A stretch of 7,694 bases of DNA from Deltaproteobacteria bacterium (GTDB lineage: Bacteria; Desulfobacterota; Desulfobacteria; Desulfobacterales; Desulfobacteraceae): NCBI GenBank assembly GCA_003647385.1, contig QMMT01000080.1, forward strand, positions 1-7,694. Reading direction: 5' to 3'. The notes under the pieces were generated by a model, which ran no database searches, was not told where the DNA came from, and saw only the letters and a list, made by a program, of their open reading frames with translations. Positions within the stretch are counted from its first letter, which is position 1. Each line of letters begins with the position of its first letter. Shown here in pieces: positions 1-6,445 of the stretch. The position numbers were made by a program, and so were the translations under genes.

Positions 1-50
1 AGAGAACACTAAAAATACATAAAAGGTGTAAAGACATCCAAATGACCAAC

Positions 51-93
51 AAAAAGGCCAATACTCTTGGATAACACCGTGAGTACCGGCCTT
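51..93 (-). terminator. Rho-independent terminator after tRNA-fMet
   Basis: Read on the minus strand, AAGGCCGGTACTC (93-81) pairs with GAGTATTGGCCTT (66-54). This gives 11 Watson-Crick pairs plus two central G-U wobbles around a 14-nt loop. The right arm runs straight into T residues (55-51 are all T), the usual layout of an intrinsic terminator. It starts 11 nt past the encoded CCA of the tRNA, so it probably ends the tRNA transcript and any read-through from the hom-thrH-rfaE1 cluster. On the plus strand the hairpin would have A-C mismatches and no T run, so it is directional. Confidence 0.8.
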
Positions 94-103
94 GTTATTA
101 GCG

Positions 104-180
<77 letters not shown>

Positions 181-192
181 TCAACGAAGGGC

Positions 193-221
193 AATATATA
201 AAATTACCTTGTTTGTGTCAA
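193..221 (-). promoter_or_regulatory. Sigma70-type promoter of the initiator tRNA
   Basis: On the minus strand a perfect -35 TTGACA (221-216) is followed by a 17-nt spacer and a -10 TATATT (198-193, five of six consensus bases). Transcription would start near 186, about six bases before the mature tRNA 5' end. The stretch after the -10 (GCCC, from 192) is GC-rich, as in discriminators of stable-RNA promoters under stringent control in other bacteria; that regulation is inferred. The promoter lies in the 67-nt gap after the rfaE1 stop, so the tRNA need not depend on the upstream cluster. Confidence 0.8.
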
Positions 222-247
222 GCTTTTTTAATGTTTTGCCTAAACTT

Positions 248-1213
248 TTATTGATCTGATAAAGCCCGTTTTAATTCATCAATGGAGGCAGTTGCCGTAC
301 CAATCTTTGCAACAACGATTCCTGCGGCAACATTAGCGATTGATGCACTTTGTTTAAATGTGCCTCCAGTGGCAAGTCCAAGACCCAAAAGAGAAATTAC
401 TGTATCGCCGGCGCCGGAAACATCAAACACCTGCCGGGCTTTAGACTCAATGGTATAGGGTTCCCTGCCCTTTTCAAACAGGACCATCCCGTCCTTACCA
501 CAGGTCAACAGAAGTCTTTCAAGCTTAACCTGATCCATGATTTTCCAGCCGGCATCAAAAAGATCTTTTTCTGTTTTGATATCCATATTTGCGGCAAGAC
601 TTGCCTCTTTTTTATTTGGTGTAAGGATGGAGACCCGTTCATACTTGGAAAAATTAAGGGATTTTGGATCAGCCAATGTCAGGATATTGTATTTTTCTGC
701 CAGAGTTACGATCTTTTGGACCAGCTCTCTTGTGACCAGTCCTTTATCATAATCTGAAATAATCACCAGGCTGGCATTTGAAATTTTACTCTCAATTATC
801 TTTCCAAGCTTTTCAAGGGTATCGGCATTGATATTCTTCTTTATTTCCTTATCAATTCTCAACACTTGCTGGTTGGATGCAATTACCCTTGTTTTCCGGG
901 TTGTGGGCCTTTGGGGTTCACTGATGACCCCATCGGTTTCAATGCCCAGATCTTCAAGTTTTTCAAATATCATCTGACCGGTTTTGCCTGTTCCGGCCGT
1001 GCCAATGGCAGTCACTTCGGCCCCCATGGCAACAAGGTTATGGATAACATTTCCAGCGCCACCAAGGGCATGGCTTTCTTTTTGCACACTAACCACCGGA
1101 ACCGGTGCTTCCGGGGAAATCCGATCCACACTGCCCCACAGGTACTCATCAATCATCAGATCACCGATGACAAGTACTTTTACTTTTGTAAAATCATCAA
1201 CATTAATTGTCAT
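248..1213 (-). CDS. rfaE1: D-glycero-beta-D-manno-heptose-7-phosphate kinase (RfaE1/HldA)
   Basis: A PfkB/ribokinase-family sugar kinase of 321 residues that phosphorylates D-glycero-D-manno-heptose 7-phosphate at C1, a cytoplasmic step in making ADP-heptose for the LPS inner core. Visible motifs are the family-specific DRISPEAPVPV (30-40), substrate-loop GGAGN (51-55), DPK (182-184), TPNKKEA (198-204) and the PfkB signature DVSGAGDT (264-271), in which D270 should be the catalytic base. E. coli HldE fuses this kinase to a C-terminal cytidylyl/adenylyltransferase; that domain is absent here, so the adenylyltransferase (HldC/RfaE2) must be encoded elsewhere. The ATG overlaps the thrH stop as ATGA and has no good Shine-Dalgarno of its own, so translation is probably coupled to thrH. 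It is the last protein gene of the hom-thrH-rfaE1 cluster, whose members have no obvious metabolic link to it. Confidence 0.93.
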   Translation of the reverse strand: MTINVDDFTKVKVLVIGDLMIDEYLWGSVDRISPEAPVPVVSVQKESHALGGAGNVIHNLVAMGAEVTAIGTAGTGKTGQMIFEKLEDLGIETDGVISEPQRPTTRKTRVIASNQQVLRIDKEIKKNINADTLEKLGKIIESKISNASLVIISDYDKGLVTRELVQKIVTLAEKYNILTLADPKSLNFSKYERVSILTPNKKEASLAANMDIKTEKDLFDAGWKIMDQVKLERLLLTCGKDGMVLFEKGREPYTIESKARQVFDVSGAGDTVISLLGLGLATGGTFKQSASIANVAAGIVVAKIGTATASIDELKRALSDQ

Positions 1214-1815
1214 GGTTTTAGCAACGACCCTATCATGGTTTTAAGTTCCTGGTAATTTTTTGTCACTGGGATGTCGGGAAAATCTGTAATAACTGAATCC
1301 GGCGGATTAAAGAAAAACCCCTGATGTGCTTCCTGGATCATCCCGATATCATTATAGGAGTCTCCAAAGCCAATGACATGGTAGTTCAGTGTTTTTAAGG
1401 CTTTAACCGCCTCTTTTTTCTGATTGTCAATCCTGAGGTTGTAATCTGTGATATTACCCTTTTCGTCAATGGTCAGGCTATGGCATAAAAGTACCGGATA
1501 ATTCAACTTTGCCATCAAAGGCTTTGCAAATTCTTCAAAGGTATCTGACAACAGAATAATCTGTGACTCTTTTCTGATCCAGTTTAAGATATCCAGGGCC
1601 CCTTCAAGGGGTTCCAAGGTGGATATCACATCCTTTATATCCTGTATCTTTAAATTGTTTTCCTTTAGCAGGGAAAGCCGTTTGGTCATTAACACGTCAT
1701 AATCACTGATATCCCGGGTGGTCAGTTTAAGCTCCTCAATCCCGGTTTTTTCTGCAACATTAATCCATATTTCCGGTAGAAATACCCCTTCCACATCTGC
1801 AACCAATATTTTCAT
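1210..1815 (-). CDS. thrH: ThrH: phosphoserine phosphatase / homoserine phosphotransferase
   Basis: A HAD-superfamily enzyme of 201 residues that closely resembles Pseudomonas ThrH (about 205 residues) along its whole length, for example VPEIW-type, TTRDI.DYDVLM and LSDTF.EF segments. ThrH can remove phosphate from phosphoserine and transfer it to homoserine, giving homoserine phosphate for threonine synthase. HAD motifs seen are: motif I DVEGV (7-11, nucleophile D7, with the ThrH-typical Glu at the second acidic position), motif II S90-D91-T92, a motif III lysine near K133/K134, and motif IV GDSYND (151-156). It starts 7 nt after hom, with GGGAG inside the end of hom as likely Shine-Dalgarno, and overlaps rfaE1 by 4 nt. 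The hom neighbour supports the homoserine phosphotransferase role. An ordinary SerB-type phosphatase is the alternative, but the match to ThrH is better. Confidence 0.92.
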   Translation of the reverse strand: MKILVADVEGVFLPEIWINVAEKTGIEELKLTTRDISDYDVLMTKRLSLLKENNLKIQDIKDVISTLEPLEGALDILNWIRKESQIILLSDTFEEFAKPLMAKLNYPVLLCHSLTIDEKGNITDYNLRIDNQKKEAVKALKTLNYHVIGFGDSYNDIGMIQEAHQGFFFNPPDSVITDFPDIPVTKNYQELKTMIGSLLKP

Positions 1816-1822
1816 TTTCGTT

Positions 1823-3136
1823 CTACTCCCGGTCAGTCTCTTCTATTCTGATAACAATAGGTCTGCCTACAACTGAATCTGTTTTTAAAATTTGTTTTAA
1901 CGCCTTTTGCACCCATGCTTCCTTGGCAATATGGGTGATCATTACAACCGGCACTTTTCCATTACTTTTCCTTCCTTTTTGATGCACCGACTTAATGCTG
2001 ATACTGTTTTCTCCCAGAACCCCGGAGATTTTAGCCAGCACACCCGGATGATCCTGGGCTTCGAACCGCAGGTAATATCTTGTATAAAGTTCCTCCATGG
2101 GAAGAATCTGAATCGGTTTAATATTATCTTCAGCATATCCCAGAATAGGTACCCGTCTTTTGGTCCCTGAAATAATATTTCTTGCAATATCTGCAATATC
2201 ACTTAAAACTGCACTGGCCGTCGGCATCATACCGGCCCCGTGACCGTACAGCATAGTCTGCCCTGTGGCATCAGCATCAATGGCGATGGCATTCATGGAT
2301 GTATCAACATGGGACAAAGGATTTGAATCCGGTATCATTGTGGGATGTACGCGGGCCTCCACATGATCTTCATGAATTTTTCCAATGGCCAGAAGCTTTA
2401 TGGTGTAACCAAATGACCTTGCAAACTCAATATCCACCGGTGTAATATTACGGATACCTTCCACATGAATGTCCTTTAAATTAATCTCCATACCATGGGC
2501 AAGGGCATTTAAAATAGCCAGCTTATGGGCCGTATCAAATCCGTCTATATCCAGAGAGGGGTCAGCTTCTGCATACCCAAGCTTCTGGGCATCTTTCAGG
2601 GCATCTTCAAAATTAGATCCATCTTTGGAAATTTTTGTAAGGATATAATTACAGGTCCCGTTTAAAATGGCAGACATGGATCTAATATCATTGGCCACAA
2701 GGGACTCTCTTAAGCACTTGATAATCGGCATACAGCCGCCACAACTGGCTTCAAAAGCCAGATCAACCTGATTTTTTCTGGCTGTTGTGACCAAATCATT
2801 CCCAAAGGCTGCCAAAAGGGCTTTGTTGGCTGTCACCACATGTTTTTTGTTTTCAAGAGATCTTAAAATAAACTGCCTGGCAATGGTTTCGCCCCCAATG
2901 GTCTCCACAATAATATTGATTTTTGGGTCATCGATAATCAGGTTTGCATCGGAAACCAGAGCGGTGGTTCCAAGATCAATACCCCTGTCTGTCGTCGTAT
3001 CAATATCAGCTATGGCCTTAAGGTTTAAAACAGCGCCTATCCTGGATTCCAATAATTGTTGTTTTTGTTTTAAGAGCTTTGCCACTCCGGCGCCGACAAC
3101 GCCATATCCCAAGATCCCGATATTGATGTTTTCCAT
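1823..3136 (-). CDS. hom: Homoserine dehydrogenase with C-terminal ACT domain
   Basis: Reduces L-aspartate semialdehyde to L-homoserine with NAD(P)H, the branch step to threonine and methionine. At 437 residues it has the usual length of the stand-alone, ACT-containing form. Order: Rossmann domain with GILGYGVVGAG (7-17), TANKALLA (102-109), the catalytic-domain block NGTCNYIL (159-166), EADPSLDIDGFDTAHK (190-205) with the expected catalytic Lys 205, and an ACT domain from about 356 to 430 beginning FEAQDHPGVLAKISG. The ACT domain implies allosteric feedback, probably by threonine. ATG at 3136 is chosen: the Rossmann strand starts immediately after it and GGAG lies 12 nt upstream. A TTG at 3154 would add six residues but has no Shine-Dalgarno. 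Stop is TAG. Oddity: the usually Gly/Ala/Val-rich active-site loop reads SCGGCMP, with Cys at 132 and 135. Confidence 0.95.
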   Translation of the reverse strand: MENINIGILGYGVVGAGVAKLLKQKQQLLESRIGAVLNLKAIADIDTTTDRGIDLGTTALVSDANLIIDDPKINIIVETIGGETIARQFILRSLENKKHVVTANKALLAAFGNDLVTTARKNQVDLAFEASCGGCMPIIKCLRESLVANDIRSMSAILNGTCNYILTKISKDGSNFEDALKDAQKLGYAEADPSLDIDGFDTAHKLAILNALAHGMEINLKDIHVEGIRNITPVDIEFARSFGYTIKLLAIGKIHEDHVEARVHPTMIPDSNPLSHVDTSMNAIAIDADATGQTMLYGHGAGMMPTASAVLSDIADIARNIISGTKRRVPILGYAEDNIKPIQILPMEELYTRYYLRFEAQDHPGVLAKISGVLGENSISIKSVHQKGRKSNGKVPVVMITHIAKEAWVQKALKQILKTDSVVGRPIVIRIEETDRE

Positions 3137-3181
3137 TCGCTTTTGATTCTCCAAATATCAACTGCTGATTAAAATTAAAGT

Positions 3182-3210
3182 TAGATACAATATTCAAATG
3201 CCGATGTCAA
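3182..3210 (-). promoter_or_regulatory. Candidate promoter for hom-thrH-rfaE1
   Basis: On the minus strand a perfect -35 TTGACA (3210-3205) is followed by 17 nt and a weak -10 TATCTA (3187-3182, three of six consensus bases). Its position suits transcription of hom, with a leader of roughly 40 nt before the ATG at 3136. The poor -10 suggests a weak or activator-dependent promoter. Its -35 box is separated by only 7 bp from the -35 box of the opposing purM promoter. Confidence 0.5.
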
Positions 3211-3217
3211 AAAGCTT

Positions 3218-3246
3218 TTGACTTTTCAGTCCATTCTGTTTATTAT
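3218..3246 (+). promoter_or_regulatory. Sigma70-type promoter of purM
   Basis: -35 TTGACT (3218-3223) and -10 TATTAT (3241-3246) are each one base from consensus and separated by exactly 17 nt. The start of transcription should be near 3253, giving a leader of about 46 nt up to the purM ATG. That leader is too short to hold a purine riboswitch. Confidence 0.8.
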
Positions 3247-3283
3247 TACAAGATTTCAGAAGGCTTATTCAACAAAATTTAAA

Positions 3284-3291
3284 GAAGGTGA
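3284..3291 (+). promoter_or_regulatory. Ribosome binding site deciding the purM start
   Basis: GAAGGTGA lies 7-10 nt before the ATG at 3299. It supports that ATG over the in-frame ATG at 3218, which lies within the -35 box and so would not be in the transcript. Confidence 0.75.
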
Positions 3292-3298
3292 CCTTAAT

Positions 3299-4342
3299 AT
3301 GAGCAATCCCATAACTTATGCAGATTCAGGTGTCGATATCGATAAGGCGAATAAACTTGTCGATCGAATAAAAGATATTGCGAAATCCACTCCAAGATCA
3401 GGCGTGATGGGAGAAATAGGTGGTTTTGGAGGCCTTTTTTCCCTGAACCTTTCCAATGTTTCAAATCCGGTTCTGGTCAGTTCAACCGATGGCGTTGGGA
3501 CCAAGCTTAAAATAGCTTTTATGATGGACAAACATGATACCATCGGCATTGATCTTGTGGCCATGTGTGTTAACGATATCATTGTGCAGGGTGCCAAACC
3601 TTTATTTTTTCTTGATTATCTGGCCATGGGAGTCCTTAACAATGATGTGGCTGAAAAAATCATTTTAGGCGTTGCCAAAGGGTGCAATCAGGCCGGATGT
3701 GCGTTGATCGGCGGTGAAACTGCTGAGATGCCCGGGTTATATCAGGCTGGGGAATATGACCTTTCCGGATTTTCCGTGGGTATAGTGGATAACGATAAAA
3801 TCATAGACGGCTCCAACATCAGAAACGGTCATAAACTCATTGGTCTGGCATAAAACGGTTTACACAGCAATGGTTTTTCTCTTGTCAGAAAAATCTTTTT
3901 TGATAAATGCAAATATGATGTAAACACCCAGCTTGATGAACTTGACATCACCCTGGGAGAAGAACTTCTTAAGCCCACAACTATTTATGTTCCAACCATT
4001 ATAAGCCTTTTGAGAGATCTTCCAATTCACGGCCTTGTCCACATCACCGGCGGCGGCATTGATGAAAATATCATCCGGGTAATCCCTGATGCCTGCAAAG
4101 CCATTGTTCATAAAGATGCCTGGGAAATTCCACCTGTTTTTAAGGTGCTTCAAAAAGAGGGATCTGTCCCGGAATCAGAGATGCAAAGAACGTTTAACAA
4201 TGGCATTGGCATGGTGATTGTTGTTCCTGAAGCCTCTGCCCAGGAAGTCATGGACAGACTCGGCGCAATGAATGAAAAGGCCTATTTTATCGGGGAAATT
4301 GAATCCCGCGAAAACAATGAATCACAGACCCAGTGGGTCTAA
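3299..4342 (+). pseudogene. purM: purM (AIR synthetase) interrupted by one in-frame TAA
   Basis: Phosphoribosylformylglycinamidine cyclo-ligase converts FGAM plus ATP to aminoimidazole ribonucleotide, the fifth step of de novo purine synthesis. Read through the stop, the frame is 347 codons, matching E. coli PurM (345 residues). N-terminal AIRS domain motifs are STDGVGTKL (62-70), [15 protein letters not shown] (85-99) and GGETAEMPG (138-146). Codon 185 (3851-3853) is TAA, where relatives have Ser in the GLASSG.HSNG motif; TCA to TAA is one base change. After it the same frame continues without any lesion to codon 347 (NGLHSNGFSLVRK, HITGGG, RTFNNGIGM), so the C-terminal AIRS_C domain is preserved but lacks a nearby ATG; a TTG at 4010 is a poor restart. 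The break lies at the junction of the two domains. Either the gene is newly inactivated or the base is a sequencing error; the clean remainder fits both. Promoter and Shine-Dalgarno are intact, and tsaD follows after 32 nt. Confidence 0.9.
4326..4340 (+). other. Perfect hairpin at the purM stop codon
   Basis: AGACCC and GGGTCT form a perfect 6-bp stem around a 3-nt AGT loop, ending on the first base of the purM TAA. No T run follows on either strand, so it is not a standard terminator. AGACC can alternatively pair with GGTCT at 4352-4356, just before tsaD. It could stabilise an mRNA end or modulate read-through into tsaD, or it may simply be chance. Confidence 0.4.
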
Positions 4343-4374
4343 AACCTAAAAGGTCTTATCCTTAATATTGTATC

Positions 4375-5376
4375 ATGATAGTCCTCGGGATTGAATCTTC
4401 CTGTGATGAAACAGCCGCCTCAATCGTTTCCGATGGGACAAATATCCTGTCTTCGATCGTTGCCTCCCAGATTGATGTTCATCATAAATATGGCGGTGTA
4501 GTACCGGAACTTGCTTCACGGATGCACATTGAGGCCATTGTAACGGTGGTAGATCAAGCCATAAAAAAAGCAAATATCAAGGTTGAAAATATTGATGCAG
4601 TAGCGGCAACAAGGGGACCGGGTCTCATTGGTGCCCTTCTTGTTGGATTCACCTTTGCAAAATCATTTGCCTTTGCAAGACACCTTCCTTTTGCAGGTGT
4701 CAACCACCTGGAAGCACATATTTATTCATTATTTCTCATGGACAAAAAACCTGCCTTTCCTTTTATTGCCCTGGTGGTATCCGGCGGGCATACCAATATT
4801 TATTATGTGACATCCTGTGATAATTTTGAACTCTTGGGGCAGACAAGGGATGATGCTGCCGGAGAGGCTTTTGACAAAGTGGCAAAGATGCTGAACTTAG
4901 GCTATCCCGGCGGCCCGATAATTGAAAAATTAGCAAAAACTAAAGATCCCGGTGTTATTTCCTTTCCCAGAACAATGCTTGACAAAGGCAGCCTTGATTT
5001 TAGTTTCAGTGGTCTTAAATCTTCAGTAGCCAGATATATCCACGACAATCACATCACATCCGATGATGACAAAGCACAGGTTGCTGCCTCGTTTCAAGAA
5101 GCTGTTATTGATGTACTTTCACAAAAACTGATCAATGCAGCTTCTTGTAAGAAGTGCAGCAGCATTGGCATTTCAGGCGGCGTCTCTGCCAACAAAACTT
5201 TGGTAAACAAATTAACCGAAAAAGCAAATAGTAAAGGTATCAATATCTTTGCCCCTCCTTTAGAACTTTGCGGAGACAACGCCGCCATGATTGCAGCAAG
5301 GGGGTATACCATGATTCAACAGGGAACTTTATGCAGGCTTGACCATGACGTATTCTCAAGAACAAAAATAGATTAA
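4375..5376 (+). CDS. tsaD: tRNA t6A37 threonylcarbamoyltransferase TsaD
   Basis: Transfers the threonylcarbamoyl group from TC-AMP to A37 of tRNAs that read ANN codons, in the cytoplasm, working with TsaB and TsaE; TsaC/TsaC2 makes the donor. The 333-residue length is typical. The Kae1/TsaD (ASKHA fold) signature residues are all present: IESSCDETA (6-14), metal-binding H111 and H115 in NHLEAH, SGGHT (136-140), GEAFDKVAKML (163-173), SGLKSSV (212-218), GGVSANK (268-274) and CGDNAAMIA (299-307) with metal ligand D301. ATG at 4375 fits the family N-terminus (MxVLGIExSCDET), but the only purine-rich stretch, AAAGG at 4349-4353, is 21 nt away, so ribosome binding looks weak. It follows purM by 32 nt and is probably co-transcribed, so a purM nonsense codon might cause polarity. 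It converges with nagZ, with 2 nt between stop codons. Confidence 0.97.
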   Translation: MIVLGIESSCDETAASIVSDGTNILSSIVASQIDVHHKYGGVVPELASRMHIEAIVTVVDQAIKKANIKVENIDAVAATRGPGLIGALLVGFTFAKSFAFARHLPFAGVNHLEAHIYSLFLMDKKPAFPFIALVVSGGHTNIYYVTSCDNFELLGQTRDDAAGEAFDKVAKMLNLGYPGGPIIEKLAKTKDPGVISFPRTMLDKGSLDFSFSGLKSSVARYIHDNHITSDDDKAQVAASFQEAVIDVLSQKLINAASCKKCSSIGISGGVSANKTLVNKLTEKANSKGINIFAPPLELCGDNAAMIAARGYTMIQQGTLCRLDHDVFSRTKID

Positions 5377-5378
5377 CC

Positions 5379-6377
5379 TTATCCCTGCAAATACTTTTTC
5401 TTGTATCTTAATATCCTTTCTATTGATTTTTGACCTTTTAAATAAAGTTGCTCATCTTCATTAAGAAGTTTTATGATTTCCTGCCAGGCAACATCAATAT
5501 CAGGTCCCTTATGACAGATCAGGGCCATGTCAATTCCTGCTTTTAAAATCTGCCGGATACAGGTTTTCATATCATGCTCAATAGCTTTCATATCAAGGTC
5601 ATCGGTCATTACAAGGCCGTCATATCCCATTTGACTGCGTAAAAGGTCGTTGCCAATCAACGGCGACAAACTTGCCTGCCAATGTCTGTCAAGCTTGGGA
5701 TAAAGAATATGGGACATCATTATGCCTGAGACCTCTTTACTTTTTGCCGCTACAAATGGAACCATATCAGAACGCTTCAGGGTCTCAATATCAATATCCA
5801 GCACGGGAAGATGAAAATGGGAATCTTTAATGGTTCTGCCAATACCGGGAAAATGCTTAGCCACCGCCATGATACCATTCATCTGAAGCGTCTGGATCAC
5901 TTCGGTACCAAATCTTGAAACAGTCTTTGCATCCCCCTTAAACACCCGGTCTTTCATAATGCTGTCCACCCCGGCAGGCACAATATCCAGAACCGGGGCA
6001 AAATTCATGTTAATCCCGACCTGTTTTAGCTCAGTTGCTGTGATAGCGGCGAAATCTCTGGCGTCCTGGACAGATTCAATAAAGGGATTCCCCTTAAACA
6101 GTGTAAAGGGTTCCTTAAGTCTTGCAACGGTCCCGCCTTCCTGATCTACACCAATAAACAAAGGCGGGATGCCGCATGATTTTGCATAGTTCTGGCAGGC
6201 ATCACAGAGGAAGGCTACCTGTTCAGGCGTTTGAATATTCCTTTTAAAAAGTATGATGCCGCATGCGTTGATTTCAGCAATGATATATTTTAAATCATCG
6301 TTAAGATCAATGCCGTCAAATCCCAGCATCAATCTCTGCCCGGCCATTTCTTTTTTACTGATTATAGCTTTATCCAT
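5379..6377 (-). CDS. nagZ: Beta-N-acetylhexosaminidase, GH3 family (NagZ-like)
   Basis: A glycoside hydrolase family 3 single-domain enzyme of 332 residues, the normal NagZ length. NagZ removes GlcNAc from GlcNAc-anhydroMurNAc peptides in the cytoplasm during cell-wall recycling. Visible motifs are the GFDG start (19-22), substrate-loop GVDQEGG (76-82), AKHFPG (173-178), the Asp-His general acid/base dyad D185-S-H187 and the nucleophile block MTDDLDM (257-263), in which D259 should be the nucleophile. There is no signal peptide, so the protein is cytoplasmic as expected. The usual GHGDT after KHFP reads GIGRT here (179-182), a variation near but not at the catalytic dyad. ATG at 6377 has only a weak AAGAAA upstream; Met 11 is a possible alternative start. 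It is divergent from the DMT transporter gene. Confidence 0.92.
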   Translation of the reverse strand: MDKAIISKKEMAGQRLMLGFDGIDLNDDLKYIIAEINACGIILFKRNIQTPEQVAFLCDACQNYAKSCGIPPLFIGVDQEGGTVARLKEPFTLFKGNPFIESVQDARDFAAITATELKQVGINMNFAPVLDIVPAGVDSIMKDRVFKGDAKTVSRFGTEVIQTLQMNGIMAVAKHFPGIGRTIKDSHFHLPVLDIDIETLKRSDMVPFVAAKSKEVSGIMMSHILYPKLDRHWQASLSPLIGNDLLRSQMGYDGLVMTDDLDMKAIEHDMKTCIRQILKAGIDMALICHKGPDIDVAWQEIIKLLNEDEQLYLKGQKSIERILRYKKKYLQG

Positions 6378-6386
6378 TTTATTTTC

Positions 6387-6415
6387 TTGACGAACCCTTG
6401 GGTTAAATATTAGAA
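6387..6415 (+). promoter_or_regulatory. Candidate promoter for the DMT transporter, with short palindrome
   Basis: The 68-nt gap between divergent nagZ and the transporter holds a -35-like TTGACG (6387-6392). A -10 is less clear: TATTAG (6408-6413, 15-nt spacer) and TAGAAG (6411-6416, 18-nt spacer) each match four of six. The spacer contains AACCC-TT-GGGTT (6393-6404), a perfect 5-bp inverted repeat that could be a regulator site. A T-rich run, mostly T8 (6420-6427), follows before the gene. The call is tentative. Confidence 0.35.
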
Positions 6416-6445
6416 GATGTTTTTTTTAACTTATTGTTGGATATC

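Noticed and set aside
3137..3154. TTG start extending hom by six residues
   Set aside because: It has no ribosome site, and the GGAG within this stretch better serves the ATG at 3136.
3218..3298. In-frame ATG extending purM by 27 residues
   Set aside because: The codon lies within the -35 box and has no Shine-Dalgarno; homologs begin near the ATG at 3299, which has GAAGGTGA upstream.
3851..3853. Programmed stop read-through or recoding in purM
   Set aside because: TAA is not a selenocysteine or pyrrolysine codon, no recoding signal is evident, and other genes here end with TAA. Mutation or sequence error is simpler.
3860..4153. Minus-strand 97-codon frame opposite the second half of purM
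   Set aside because: The plus-strand frame there is a clear PurM C-terminal domain; the antisense frame shows no recognisable motif or ribosome site.
5357..5403. AT-rich inverted repeat (CAAGAA...TTCTTG) around the convergent tsaD and nagZ stops
   Set aside because: The stem is short, almost without G-C pairs, with a long interior; it is too weak to call a bidirectional terminator.
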